The notes beneath the pieces are model-generated. The model did not search any database and was not told where the DNA came from. It saw only the letters and a list, made by a program, of their open reading frames with translations. This document shows, piece after piece, positions 21,801 to 35,042 of a DNA stretch of 64,000 bases (position 1 is its first letter; each line of letters begins with the position of its first letter). The position numbers were made by a program, and so were the translations under genes. Source of the stretch: Bryum argenteum (Eukaryota; Streptophyta; Bryopsida; Bryales; Bryaceae); assembly GCA_037043015.1 (NCBI GenBank), contig CM073325.1, positions 15,231,001 through 15,295,000 on the forward strand, read 5' to 3'.

Positions 21801-23400
21801 GTTGTCAAAAGAGTCTTTCATGAATGAATAGAGCATCTGTTGCACATGATATTTTCCAACACAATTATGGTAGTACTGGTTTTTTATTGCTCAAGTGTTT
21901 ATGAGTACAATTGTACAAATTTGTAAGATGTATAATTCTGTCATGGCAATCAAACCACCAAGGGCAAATAAACAACTCTCTAGCAAAAGCAAAAGCATTG
22001 GAGTAGTATTTCACATGTTTTATGACTCTCTTTTTTGAGAAATTCAACTACCAATGGTTTGATTTTTGCACAAGCATCCACACATTTAACTCCAAAGCAC
22101 AATAAAATCGCACTTGAGATGAAACCCCTTTTTCTCGAGCCCACATTTAATATCGTCCCCAAAAAGCCATCGGATAAGTTAAATCCAAAATAACAACAAC
22201 ACCTAGTGGTTTTAACATCGCCCACTGACATGCAGTAATCAGTAAGGCATTCATGTGGCACCTGTAGATATACAGTAAAGCACTCTGAGCAAAAATGCCA
22301 CCCGATACCCTTTAAAGTGCAATTATGGTCGCAAAATTGTTTGCTTCCTCGTATGCATGACCATAGAAATCATCGCATGGTTTGTGGCGTATATATATCA
22401 TCGACAAACAAAATGTTTGTCTTCTTGCATCACCCACATCTTAGACCCTCCAATTTGGACACTCATCTACACCATTCTATGCTTTGTGGTGACCAAAGTT
22501 TGTCTTAGGACTCGTGGCATTTCCATATTTGATTGCTCAAACATAGCATAGCATACTTGAGTTTATGCATGTATTTCTTTCGCAACCACCAAGGAGAACG
22601 ATAGCACATGTCGTCAATTTTCGTCGAAAAAATGTTTACAATGATCATGTGCATGAGTTGACCCCACATGAATCAACACATCATTCTGTATCTTAGACTA
22701 CGGTAGGTTGTTTTTCTCGACGCCGAACGAGTTCCGATAGACTTGCGTATGTATATAATATGCATGAAAGGGACATGCAATGGCCTCAATAAGAGACCCG
22801 ATTTGTGGGCTCCAGGAATATACGAGTAGGATTCATTTGGTGCGAACAAAATGATTGATGATTTCAATTGCGCTATCCAACAAGAGCCCATTGTACTTCA
22901 CAATTCGGAAAGTCTTCCCTTTTGTACCAAGTAATGACCTTGTGAGTGCAACCAAACATCATCGGGTGAATGTACCAATGAGTATTTTTGTCACGATCCC
23001 ATATGAGGGGTAAGCATATCTGCTGTTGTAAATATTTGACAAATATTTCACCCTCTCCAATGATAATAAAAAGATTGGGAGGTTTTCTTTTTCACTCTCT
23101 TGCCACATATGTAATAACATCTGAGGAGGAGCCTTTTTGAAAGGAGAACCAAATACAAAACCAAATGGAGGTTCTAATATGTCAAAATGGCACTTGGAAT
23201 ATTGCTAATTTTGATTGAAATTGCCCATTTTCACAATATCCTGAAGCTCCCTTTCCTTTTGCATGAAGGCATAAGAAAGAATAACTGAAAAACCAATCTC
23301 TGTAAACCTCTGATCTTAAGCTATAAAAAATAATATGTGGATATATATTATTATCCACTTTAACTGAATTGATCAGAAGTGACGCACTGTCTGTCGTCAG
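21801..23400. other. Unassigned stretch with possible eroded coding sequence (minus strand)
   Basis: On the minus strand, short coherent pieces appear in shifting frames, for example DRDKNTHWYIHPMMFGCTHK near 22950-23005 and VTWYKREDF-like text beside it, and a Cys-rich frame at 21980-22261. I recognise no family. This may be an old pseudogene or chance. Confidence 0.25.
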
Positions 23401-25587
23401 CCACGGATTCGTCCAATGATTCCGTCCCATAAAGTGAACGATGTGGACTATACGTCGCGTAGCGGGAGTTTCGTCCTTCAATTTCGTCGGCGACAACGAA
23501 TTGTCGCTTTTGTCGTCGAACGGTGGTGGCCCGATCGATCGTCTTCGTCGTTTCAAGTGAACATCACTCCAGGCTCTTTTGGTGTTTTGCTGTTGCAAGC
23601 CCGCCATTGCTTCGCTTCGTCGCGGAATCAAGCAAGCAGCATTACGGAGGTTGGTACTGGTGAAGCTGCAAATGCCAGGCAGGCAGGCAGGCAGGCGGGT
23701 CTGCAACTAACCCGATCTGCAGGTGTGGTGTCAGGGAGCGCCATGGCTTGAAGGCGCTGCATGAGGAGAGGCTAGGTGCAACAAGTGCTGCCTGCGGCCA
23801 TGACCATGTGCAGTCCGCCTTCGCGTCATACAGCGGCGTTTTCTCTCTGTGCTCTACCTCCGTGGATTGTTGCTGAAGTGCCTTGCCAGGCGATGTCGTG
23901 TGCGCATGGCCGTTGTCGGGATCTCCTTGGCCGCTTCGCCCTTGGAACTCTCACTTCACTTCGCTTGCCATGATGACGTCGACGGATACCAGTACGAGCG
24001 TTGAGACGCAACAGACCTCACAAGCTGGAAGAAGAGGTTAAATCACAGAGTCGGTTGCGTTCCAGTCACTGAGCCGTCATGGTTTACCTTCAAGATATCA
24101 CTTCGGTACTTCCAGCAGTTGGAACTTAGGGACGATAAGATGATAGTGACGGTTTTTTTAATCCTCGTGTAGCGCCAAATTTCTGCACTCGCTAGTATCC
24201 GTGGTAGTGTCCTGATTCTATCCTCACTGGTGGACGCCTTTACTTCGTGTAATTTTCGTTGCGATTTCAGAAATCGGAAGTCACAGGTCAGTACCTCTCA
24301 GAATTTTATCTTACTGTATTGTGAAATTTTCGTTTCAGGATTCACCGGGAGAGACAGTGTAGCAACATACTTGGCATTGTTCATCTATAAGCTGGAACGA
24401 CTTGCTTTATGCTCTTCGATTTTGCCTTTGAAGCAAGAAATTCGCGAGCTTCTACTGTCGAAAATGCCGTCACTTGACCATTCAATACTTGTAGAGATGG
24501 TTTTGGTTTAGAAGTAGAGCCTGTGGTCCTCCTTGTCATTCTCATACCTACATTTATGTCGATGGCGATGGTTCACGACGTATGGCCAAAGCCTTGAGTG
24601 CTATTTAAACTTCACGGACGAAGAAGTAGCTAGCCAGAGTTGCGTCGAAGTATCTGCAAGAAAAACAATGTTGTTAGGACGGAGACATTGTCGGTTATTA
24701 CCATGAATTTAGCCCGTCAAAATTATTCGCCGCCTTGATAATCAGAGCTACAGTACCCGGGGACAATAGTATCGGGGATTTGCTGCTCTTGGACGCTGCG
24801 GTGTTCTTTCCTTTGTTACCACGTGCACATAGAAGCTGAAGCGTTTTACTTCTACGTATTTCCTCTCGCGAATTGATACGTAGAAGATTGTAAGAAAGCG
24901 AAAGCTGAGCCACAGATTGTTTTTTGTACTCATATTATTTATCCATGCAGTTGGCGTGGTGGCAATTAGGACGATTGGCTCCTGCATTTACTCGTCTTCT
25001 ATCATATTGCCCACGGACATACAGTTGAAACTCTTTCGCAACTGCTGACTGAAGCCGGTATCCTGTCCTACATGCTGATGAACATCTTGGAGGCAGGACA
25101 TCTGATCGACTTCGAAATCCTTGTCAGAAAGGAAGACAAAAAGAAGTCGGATATTTGTAGCAGGAAACTCAGTTTGCTACAAGTAGACGGAAGGAGTTTT
25201 CTGCGAGGAAGTGGACGACTGAATCACGAGACAAAATTGCATCACACTTTTACTGTCTTCCGGTGCCGCTTCTTTCCTCCATTCCGTTCATCTGCTAACT
25301 CTCTTGAATCTTCTCAATTCCCCTCTAAGTTTGTGTTCTTTTCGGAAATCTTCTTCGATAAATATTGGCTCGTCTAGAAATTTCTCCATGACCTGCAGTG
25401 CTTTTGAGGAGAAGGTGTCTAAGTTTACGAAAGCAGTGGTTCTCCAGTATTTAACGTTCTCTGTGTTGCAGCATGTGGTCGCAGACCTGATCTTGCGATG
25501 GTGACTACAAGCATATTCCTAACGTCTGGAGCAGGGGGACATTCGAGAAACCAGCTCTTACGCCCATCCCCTTTTGGTGTCTCAGTA
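23401..25587 (+). promoter_or_regulatory. Promoter and 5' UTR region of the FEI-like kinase gene
   Basis: GC content rises from about 23400, as expected near a transcribed region. A (CAGG)n run lies at about 23675-23700. Acceptor-like TTGCAG|CATGTGG near 25466-25478 and several donor-like sites suggest a spliced 5' UTR. No protein-coding frame here has domain support. The transcription start cannot be placed from sequence alone. Confidence 0.4.
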
Positions 25588-28500
25588 ATGAGAAGCCTCA
25601 TTGCCCACAGCTTTCATATGCTTGTATTCACCATGATTCTGGCCTCGTCAAGTGTGGCATTGTCACCTGATGGTGAGCATTCATTCACGAAATTCAGTGT
25701 CAGAAATCTTTTATGCTCCCCCGAGAGTACACTTCCTTGACCGTGGTCTGAAGAGCAGCTTAGAATGCAGATTTCATCCTCATAGCTTAGTAGAGAAGAA
25801 TATATAAGATGCAGAGACGACAATTCTCACTTGAATGTCTCAGAACAATCCTAGGATGTGTAAGGATTGCTGGGTTGATCGTCTGATACATTTTGTGTGT
25901 TCAGGTGTGGCCTTATTGTCGATAAAAGCACTTCTGAACGATCCTACAGATGTATTTGCCAACTGGAATGAATCGGATGCTGACCCTTGCGGTTGGAACG
26001 GAGTTTCGTGCCAGATTCAAACAAAACGTGTGCGCATGCTGTAAGTAGCAAATTCATGAATTTCTTTCTCAAAGACACGCCGTCTGTAGGTGCTTAAGAC
26101 GACAATCTGCAGTGCATATGACGACTGTTTGTGCATTACGCAAGAAAATATTGTCTCGAAGGGCAACGTACGTATTGATCCGTAGAACATTCTGTTTTTC
26201 AGGGTACTTCCATTCAAACAGTTGCGAGGGTCTCTATCTCCAGAAATTGGCAAGCTTGATCAACTCCGCAGACTGTACGACATCTATCCGAAATGCTTTA
26301 CTCCTTCCATGAGTACACATGTTCTTTGAAAATCATAGGTTAAAGTATTGCTCGATAATAATTTTGGAATGATCTGAGAAGTACCTGCTGTCATCTCACC
26401 AGAGCAGAATATCTTGGTAATGGACCTTCTTGATCGGTGTCGCCACCTCCCTATGTCTGAGCGTTACTGCGCTTAAAGCCTGGGTGGCAAGTATTATGTG
26501 TTGAATATTTTCACCACGAACATGCTTCTTAGTAATTTCTTCATCTGTTAAACAATCTGTGAATATGTCTCTAACGGCAATTTCCGTGGATTTCTGTACG
26601 GCAGGAGCTTACATTCAAACAAGTTTTTTGGACCTATTCCAAAGGAAATTAGCAACTGCACTTCATTAAGACAATTGTAAGTGCAAAGTGCTCGGAGTTG
26701 GCAAAAGTACATTCTGTTGCACTTTCCAGGTGCAAAATCTTGACGTCCTTCTAAATCTGTAGTGGGGAACCGACACATTGTGTATGAATTCTGCAGGTAT
26801 CTCAGGGGTAACTTTCTTACCGGAAACATACCTTCAGAGCTTGGAAACCTCACACTTCTTGGAGTGCTGTAAGTACTCGTACAGACACATCACACGGAAA
26901 TAATTTTGTCGGCTTTATGCTACGTCAGCTTCGAGTATACGTTAGACGATCACTGATTTGGAATTTTAAGAGACTATTTGACTCTGCAGGGACTTGTCAA
27001 CCAATGGACTAACGGGTAACATTCCAAAATCGATCGGATCGCTTTCGAAACTGCAGTTTCTGTAAGCCTTCAAAACTATGCGTATGCAGTACCTAAGTCA
27101 TGGTCTATTGATACCTACTTTTCAGTCTCTATTATGTTTTTGGTGTAAAAGGCGTCGTATCACTTGAGAAGTGAAGTCAATCACTCTACGTTCATTGCTG
27201 TGTTATGTATAGTGCATCATGTTCGTATATGATCACAGCATGTGGACCTCCTGTGCAGAAATGTTTCTTCTAACTTCCTATCCGGCGAGATCCCAACGAA
27301 TGGTATCTTGAAGAATTTTTCTCTGAAATCGTAAGTGTTTTCTGTAACGATGTACCTCTCCCGGGGAAATTCTAGCCACCTGAAATTTCGAGAAGTGACA
27401 TTTCTATGTCAAGATGACTTCAACATGGTCTTGTTCTGTATCCGATGGAAATGAATGATTCAAGTCCCTTGCAGGTTTCTAGAGAACCCAGGCCTGTGCG
27501 GCTCTCAAGTGCAAGTAGCGTGTCAGAGTGTTCCCTCAGCACCTGCCTCACCGGAAGTAAAATCTCCAGCAAGTTCTCCACGACACTCTGAGCCCATATC
27601 TGTTGGAGTTGGAAACAGTCCCTCTCCGTCACCAGCTGTAGCCTCAGGTACTTCTGTATACAACACCTCTACGTTGTTACGCATAGTGAACATGGTTTCA
27701 TATGGCATACCGACATTAGAAAAATGACGATCCTTGATGAGTAGATTTTGCGAGAGGAGATTGGCCTTATCTCATTCTGACAGGCTGGAAGCATTATTGG
27801 CTTTCTATGCTTGAAGTGCCAACCGATGTTGAAGTTTCCGTTCTTCAGTTGTAAGCAGTTTGATCACCCTCAATGCGTGCTGCAGCAGGGGGACCAATAC
27901 CAGCCCATAATACGAGTCAGAAACACAGCTACTCCAACGCACTCCTGATAAGTGCAATGAGTACTGTCTGTATTGCTCTTCTTATCGCTCTTATGTGCTT
28001 CTGGGGCTGGTTCTTGTATAAAAAATATGGAAACAAGAAATCAAATCTCGCCAAAGTCAAAGGTGCCGAAGGTATGCCTCATACGTACCGTGTCATGTCA
28101 TTCTGCACAGTTCATTTATCTGTTCATCAACAGTCAGGTTTGGGTGATGTTGAAGGTTCTGATTTCACAGCTGTGCTGTGTAGAGCCCATTGAAATTTAG
28201 CAAAATAACTTTGTGCTTTTCATCACGCAGCATGTAAATCGCCGAAGGTGGTTAATTTCCATGGTGATTTGCCTTATACGAACATGCATATCATCAAGAA
28301 AATGGACCTGCTTGATGAAAAGGACATGATCGGCTCTGGAGGCTTTGGCACGGTCTACCGCTTAGTGATGGACGATGGCAAAACCTACGCTGTAAAACGT
28401 ATTGGAGTATTGGGATTATCATCAGACCGTGTGTTCGAAAGAGAGCTGGAAATTCTTGGTAGTTTCAAGCATCGAAATCTTGTAAACTTACGGGGCTACT

Positions 28501-29856
28501 GTAACTCTCCAACTGCCAAGCTTCTGATATACGACTATCTGCCTTGCGGAAACCTGGAGGAATTTCTGCACGGTGTGTGTCTGTGCTATGTCAAGTTCTT
28601 CTAGAATATTGTTTGTGGACGAATTCAAGGTGTCATTACACATCTTTGATTAGTTTCTGTTGCAAAGATGTCAGTAACTGCTGCTCGATTTCCAGCACGA
28701 CATGGATTGAATCAAGATTATTCTGTGGTTCAAGCCACGCTGTGCTGACATTCCCTCAGTTTGAATATTTTGAATATGCGCACGTGTTAGCAAGGGCCTC
28801 CTTGTTACATAGTAACTTGAGAGGTGATTCAATTCGCACTCTGACAGCTTACTTTTGCTTCACAGATAGGGAGCCGCAGGAGGTATTACTGAACTGGGCG
28901 GCACGAATGAAGATAGCCATCGGAGCTGCCCGAGGGCTTGCATACCTACACCACGACTGCTCCCCTCGCATCATCCACCGTGACATCAAGTCAAGCAACA
29001 TTCTACTGGACGATAATCTGGATCCCCATGTGTCTGACTTCGGCTTGGCCAAGCTATTGGATGGCAAAGCCTCTCATGTGACTACTATAGTTGCTGGCAC
29101 TTTCGGCTACCTCGCACCAGGTAGGCCATTGTTCACACTCAGTGTATCAATGCTCTTAGAAGATCGTGATTGCATCTGATCATCACGCAATAGTCGATCA
29201 TAGAAATTTGACGAGACTGTTGTAGTCATTGAACTGTGGGGCTGTGTGCGACTGGCAGAATACATGCATACTGGACGAGCCACAGAGAAGGGCGATGTAT
29301 ACAGCTATGGTGTTGTTTTGCTAGAGCTTTTAAGTGGGAGGCGCCCTAGTGATCCTTCTCTTATCGCAGAAGGCATGAATCTAGTCGGTTGGGTAAGGGT
29401 TCACCACTCGCCAATGATGTCACGGTGTTCACCATGAGTGCTGTAGCTTCAAAGATTCAGATTCTTTACCTCTTTCCAGAACAACATTGAAACCATATGT
29501 TTCGAGTACGAAACATATAAGCTCAGATCTCGTAGGAGTGATACAATAATGCTCACTATTGCCCAAAATCGAATGGTAACAATTAGCCTGTGGAATTGCA
29601 GGTTACGCTGTGCATCAAAGAGAACATGCAATTCGAGATTTTTGACCCTAAGATCATAGATGGAGCTCCGAAGGAGCAACTGGAGTCAGTGTTGCAAATT
29701 GCTGTGACGTGCATAAACACAGCGCCTGAAGATCGCCCGACGATGGATCGCGTGGTGCAGTTGTTGGAGGCAGATACTCTTTCCCCCTGCCCGAGCGAGC
29801 TCAGCAATTTCTACAGATCACCTCAGAATGACGACGAGGAAGCCAGAGGTCGGTAG
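25588..29856 (+). CDS. FEI1/FEI2-like LRR receptor kinase, 13 exons
   Basis: Exons: 25588-25672, 25905-26040, 26203-26274, 26605-26676, 26797-26868, 26990-27061, 27259-27330, 27475-27647, 27889-28071, 28231-28572, 28866-29120, 29259-29392, 29602-29856. All GT-AG junctions keep frame, giving 640 residues (remembered FEI proteins are about 590). Order: signal peptide ([20 protein letters not shown]), LRR N-terminal cap ([12 protein letters not shown]), five LRRs on 72-nt phase-2 exons, Ser/Pro-rich stretch, membrane helix ([20 protein letters not shown]), kinase. Kinase motifs are intact: GSGGFG, AVKRI (K368), HRDIKSSN (D466), DFGLAK (D484), GTFGYLAPE; it is an RD kinase. [16 protein letters not shown] and the RVVQLLE...CPSE tail are FEI-like. 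FEI kinases act at the plasma membrane in cell-wall synthesis and growth control. The exon 9 donor could be GTGCCG or GTATGC; I chose the stronger. Function by homology only. Confidence 0.9.
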
Positions 29857-30429
29857 GTGAAGGAAGATACATCCTCCTTGTACCATAAAAGCAGGTGGAA
29901 GCTGGCTAGTTGGTGTTTGTAAGTGCATATCAGATTTAAGTTAAGCTGACTTAACCTCATTATTTTTCCACTTTTTGCGAGTTTTCTTATTCGTTTCCTA
30001 AGCGCCGTAACGTAGGAGGCTAACTTAGGCAGATCAGTTTCAATACTTGCATTGCTTCAAATTGTAACATAGTGGCCTCTTAATCGCAAGGATTTGGTCA
30101 TCACAAAAAATTCATCCTCTCATAATTACCCCTGCGGTAATCCCATTGTTCCAACAAGTTTCTGACCGACTTGTATGCTCTTTTTGATCTTGTAACTCAC
30201 AAGTTCACTATTGCAGTAACCATTTTAGAGTTCACTGATAATGCACAAACTTGGATGTAAATGCTAGCAAATAAACAAAAAGACCAAAAAGTTATAGCAA
30301 TTAGTGCGGTTGACACTATATTTCAATATTAGAGTCTATATTTCAATATTAGTGTAGTGTTATCAACTGTGCGAGTCTCCAGCATTTACAACAATGAGAA
30401 TATATGCATATATCATGGTTGGCTGCTTC
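29857..30429. other. 3' flank of the kinase gene
   Basis: Presumed 3' UTR then AT-rich spacer. Near 30308-30370 a 21-bp phrase (TATATTTCAATATTAG) is tandemly doubled between GTTGACACTA and TAGTGTTATCAAC, forming a tiny palindromic repeat. No gene. Confidence 0.4.
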
Positions 30430-30455
30430 GGTTTTACAAAGTCGTAAGTAAAGTC

Positions 30456-31780
30456 CTACCTGATCCATTCAAGTCTGCTCTGAAGTTTCATTGATGGTTT
30501 GTGTGTTGTGCCTCTAGCACCCGCTGTGATGACTATGAGGGGGTCTACTTTCCATCCTAGGTTACGGAGGTTGTCAAGAAGTGGTTGATATTTGTCGGTT
30601 TTGTTATTAATTGTTTCTTGAGAGAATCTATCGTTACAATATGTGAATTCTATAAATTGAAGTGTGAGGTTGTCTGATGGGTGTGTTGGTGGGTCGTTTT
30701 TGTGTGGTAGACCTTTAACGCATAGTATATCCAGTTTAAATCTAGCGTTGCAATGACATCTTTGTTGTGTACATTCGCATTGTAATAGCCATGTAGGGAT
30801 TGTATTTTCTTGGGGGTTGTTATTAAATGTGCCTACGTTCATGAGGATATAACATCGTGATTTTTGTGATGAGAGAATTAATTTTCTTAGTTCCCATACG
30901 ACTTTGTTATGTCTCTTGATTCTAATGGCGTGTATGTGGTGGTTGCGACATTTGAGTATTGCGTGTAGCCATGTGTCAGCATCCGTGGAGTTACATATAG
31001 AGCAAGTTACTGAGGGGAATCGTTCTCTACTAAAGAATAGTTGTTTCCTTGCGTTCCCCATGTATTGGCCGGTGCGTAGCTTTAGAATAATTGTTTTTTG
31101 TGAGTCTGTAATTAAGGGGTTTAACCAGTATGCATTTGATAGTTCATTGTCAATATCCGGGTTTGTTGTCCATTTGTTGGTATTTGGGAATTGGTCAGCG
31201 AGTATTATAAGGTTGTTGTCGTAGTCTTGTTTGTGTAGGTATGTTTGAAGGCATCTGACCGGGCCCTTGTCTGGGCATTTTAAGGGTCCTGGCCATTTAT
31301 ATTTCTGGTAGTAGAACGGTGGAGTGTGTGCGAATTCGTGGGGTTTTGTAGCTACCAAATATTGCTTGGTGGCTCCGGCTTTTGCAAGTTTGTTTGCTTG
31401 TTCATTACCAGTGATATTAATGTGCACTTTAACTTTGTGGAATATAGTGGGTTGGGTACGGTTTTGTAATATTTCAACCATTTCTCTTAAAATGGTTCTG
31501 TCAGGATGGCTTTGGTGTGTGGATGGGTGTAATATGTGAATATTTAGGTTATATAGGCAATTCATGCAATCCGTGAAGATATAATCCGGTTCATTTGGGT
31601 ATTTGGTGTTAATTAGGTGTAGGGTTGTATGTATATCCATTAATTCTGCACGAAAGCATGTTTGAAGTCCAGGAAGTCTTTCTGATATTTGCATGTCTGG
31701 TTTTGTGGAATTGTAGATGCCGTATCCAGCTTTTTCTTTTTCCCAATGTCCAATGTCTTTGGGTGGTATAAAAGAGCCGT
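30456..31780 (-). pseudogene. LINE RNase H and C-terminal domain
   Basis: The RNase H catalytic set is visible: YYTDGSFIPP at about 31785-31756, CFRAELMDIH, IFTDCMN and KVHINITGNEQANKLAK. TDGS is in a different frame from the 412-codon segment 30456-31694, so one shift separates them. Downstream is a Cys/His-rich CSICNSTDADTWLHAILKC motif, typical of LINE C-termini, then CECTQQRCHCNARFKLD. Confidence 0.82.
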
Positions 31781-31808
31781 CCGTATAGTAGCTGTGTTGC
31801 GGTTGAAA

Positions 31809-33359
31809 TTAAAGAGTGGGGTTGATTTCGAACATTGGTAGAGGGGGTATACATGTGGGTTCGGATTTTGAGTTTGTATGTGGGGGGTATAACATTTTAT
31901 TCCATCTTTTATTCTTTTTGACAATAGTGTTGTATAGGGTTGGTGGAGCTTGTTGTATATAGTAGTGCGGGATTGCCATGGCCTCAATTTCATTTCTGAT
32001 GTTGTTAATTTGTTCTAATGTACCAATGTAATTGTTTTGATGGTGTATGCACATGATGGATATTGCATGTGGTTCACTTGTTGGTTTGTATTCTGGTGGG
32101 GGTGCTAGAATTTTGTATGTGATTGAGTCCGCGGTGAAATGGGTTATTATATGTGTATCCGGGAATGGTCCACTATATGGGGTTGGGTTTTGGTTCCAGT
32201 TTGGGTCGGGGGTGACTATTATGGTAATTGTATTCGGGTCGTGTTTGGCCGCTAATCTCGCCCAATGGATGGCTTGTTGGGTTGTTTCCGGATTATGTGT
32301 ATGAGCATAACCTATGCCTGTCCATTTATATTCAAAAGCGTTAACTTGGGATTCAAAGATTTTGTCTCGGGAGAAAGTGGAGAAATATTTTGTTATTTTA
32401 GTGGAGCACGTTATTGGTGATGAGAAGTATGAGTGATTGATTTGGAGGTTAGTGGTGATATGATCGAGAATATTCGTTGGAAGGGTGTGGTGGGGTGTTA
32501 GTTTCGGGTTTTTTTTGGAGAATTGAGCTTTGTATCTTTGGTATAACCATATTATTTCTGTTTCAAAGGTTTGTGTGTATGGCATTAGTCCGTGTGAGTT
32601 GTTTGAGTATTTATTAAATTGTTGCCATAGCCACTGTAATCTATTTATGGGTATGGTGGTGAGGTATCGGCCGTTGTTTTCGTATAGGTGAGCTGATGCG
32701 TTATTTATTTGTATGGTGGTTTTGTTAGTAATAATGTCTCTTTCTGGGTTACATTCTGCAAAGTGTATTTGTGTAAGTGGGGTAATTGATGGTGGTGGTA
32801 TGAACCTGGTGTCCTTCAGTTGTGCTTGTATAAAGTGTGTGTTGATCATGTTTCTGTAATGGTTATGTTGCGAGTTGGTGTAGTACTCCTTAAGTAGTTG
32901 AATATTGTGTGAAATGATTGTTGGATATTTTAAAGGGAATAGGTCTCTTTGTTGGAGCCATTTATGATATGTGATGTTGTTGTGATGCCATTTGCATAAG
33001 TATGTGTTGTAGGTTTTAGGTATTTTGTATTTGTCTTTTGTAGTTACTGTTTTGTGATTAAATATTGTATTTATGGGATATTCTAAAGGGTTGTTTTTTA
33101 TGTTTGGTGGTGGGCTTATTTGGTGAGTAGCTTGTTGGGTAGTAGGTTGTGGTTGGTTGTTTAGATTTCTTGGGACTAGGTCAGAATTGTCTAAGATGTA
33201 TATTGGTTTGAGTGTACGGGCCGGTGGGTGTTGGGTGCAAGTATTAGGGCAATTTAGGTTGCATTTAATTTGGCAGAATAGTTTTTCAGCTATTTCTAGC
33301 GCACTTTTCTCAAGTCTAGTTGGTGTTTTACGGTAGGTTGCAAAGTCAGTTGGTGACAT
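31809..33359 (-). pseudogene. LINE linker region between RT and RNase H
   Basis: A 516-codon uninterrupted frame, rich in Asn, Thr, His, Pro and Gln, following the RT. WARLAAKHDPNTITIIVTPD and ALEIAEKLFCQIKCNLNCPN are the most ordered-looking parts. No catalytic motif. Its length without a stop suggests the element is not very old. Confidence 0.65.
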
Positions 33360-33699
33360 GAGGCTTGTGCCGTTTGGGAGAGAGATGTGTTTGATTTTGT
33401 AGATATTGTGTATTAAAAGCTTGTGTAATAGCTTGATTGATAGTTCGGGGTTGAGGTGTGGGAGTTCGATTGTAGCTTGTTCTAACCACTCACGTTCCAG
33501 TTCGGTTTTGTATAATTGGAAGCCATCATTGGTTTCTATAGGTGATGTGGTGTTGCTGTATTTTTTCCTTGAATTTATCAGGCTTTATTTTGGATTTGTT
33601 TGGAGAGCCTGTAATTGCACATTTTTGCGCGCTGAGGTCCATACCTGCCCATTCACAGAATTTATCTATTTTGTATATTTGAGTTTGTATGGATTAAAG

Positions 33700-34925
33700 G
33701 GTGTTTGCAAGTCCTGTTAAATCGTCTGCGTATGTGGCAGTTGTAACGTTTATTTTTGATGTGCCAAATGTATAGCTATTATTCCCTCTTTGTAGCCATC
33801 TGAGTAGTGGTTCTAGAAATATAAGAAATAGGTAAGGCTGGGCTTAATGTGTCGCCTTGAATGGTTCCTCTTTGTATTGGAATTGGTTCTGTCTTGCCAA
33901 AATATTCGCCTGTGAATATTGTAGAGGAGTTTGAATATATGTTACCAACCAGCGTTACCGCGTCTACAGGGTAACGAAGGTCTTTCATTACTGCGAGTAG
34001 TCGAGCATGGTCTAAAGAGCCGAATGCGTTTTTAAAATCTATATATAATATGTAAATGTCTTGTTTTGTGAGTTTTGCGTCCTCTAAGGCTGCAGTGATG
34101 AGTTGTATTTGTCTGGTTGTGCTTCTTTCTGCTCGGAAGCCTTCTTGGCTGTCATGTAGTATTTGGTGATGTTCGCCGTATGTTGAAAGTATAAGTGTGA
34201 GAGTACTCGTGAAGAGTTTGTAAATTGTATTGGCTAACACTATAGGCCTGTGGTTTGGTAGTACTGATGGATCGACTTTTTTGTATAGTTGTATGGTTAG
34301 GCTTAGTTTCCATGATGATGGTATTTGTCGTTGTTTGTAGCAGTGGTGAAAAAACATGGATAGTAGTTTATGAAAGTTGTCAGGTATGTTTTTTTAAAAT
34401 GGAGTTAGGGATTTTGTCAGGTCCTGGTGTTTTATTATTGGATAATTGTTTTAAACATTGACCATATATTTCATCGCTGAAGTATTTATGTAAGGGGGTT
34501 TGTGGGTTACCCCTTTTGTCTATTACAAAGCTGTCTAAATCGTGCCATGGGTATTGTCTCACGCTACATGTACATAGTGTTGGGTGTTGGGGCTGGTGAT
34601 AGCATGTTGGGACTGTGGGTCTATTACTTTGTGATTGTTGTGTATGTATTTCAAGTGCAATGTCTTTCGGGTTGGTTAGGAGGTTGTTATATCTATCTGT
34701 GATATAATCAAGTGGTGGAGTATCTTGATATTTGAAGACTTTTTTATTTATTTTTTTTGGACTTTTGTCGTATAACTGCCTATATTTCGCAATAGCTTTT
34801 TTGATGCATGTTTGAGTGAATTTTGTAGTGATTTTTTGAGCTTGTTTTTTTGATGTTTTTGCTATTTGTGCTAGGGTTTGGATCCATTCTTGTGGATTAT
34901 TGGTTTGTGGCGGGGGTGGTGGCAT
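33700..34925 (-). pseudogene. LINE reverse transcriptase domain
   Basis: Conserved RT blocks are readable across three frames: KTPGPDKIPN (34425-34400), PSSWKLSLTIQLYKK and HRPIVLANTIYK, YILYIDFKNAFGSLDH (first catalytic Asp), IQRGTIQGDTLSPAL and TYADDLTGLAN, with YADD at 33732-33721. Frame changes fall between the KTPGPDK block and the next, and before YADD. Confidence 0.88.
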
Positions 34926-35042
34926 GTCTGTGTGTGTATGTTTGCTTAGTTCTTCTATTATGGAGTGGTTCTGCCAATTGGGGGTGTTTTGTGTAATGTA
35001 TATAGCCTTGCGAATTAAATGGTATGTGGTTAGGTGTTTTTT

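Noticed and set aside
23182-23751. 174- and 111-codon frames near the (CAGG)n run
   Set aside because: They overlap on opposite strands and are partly made of microsatellite; this region is more likely promoter or 5' UTR of the kinase gene.
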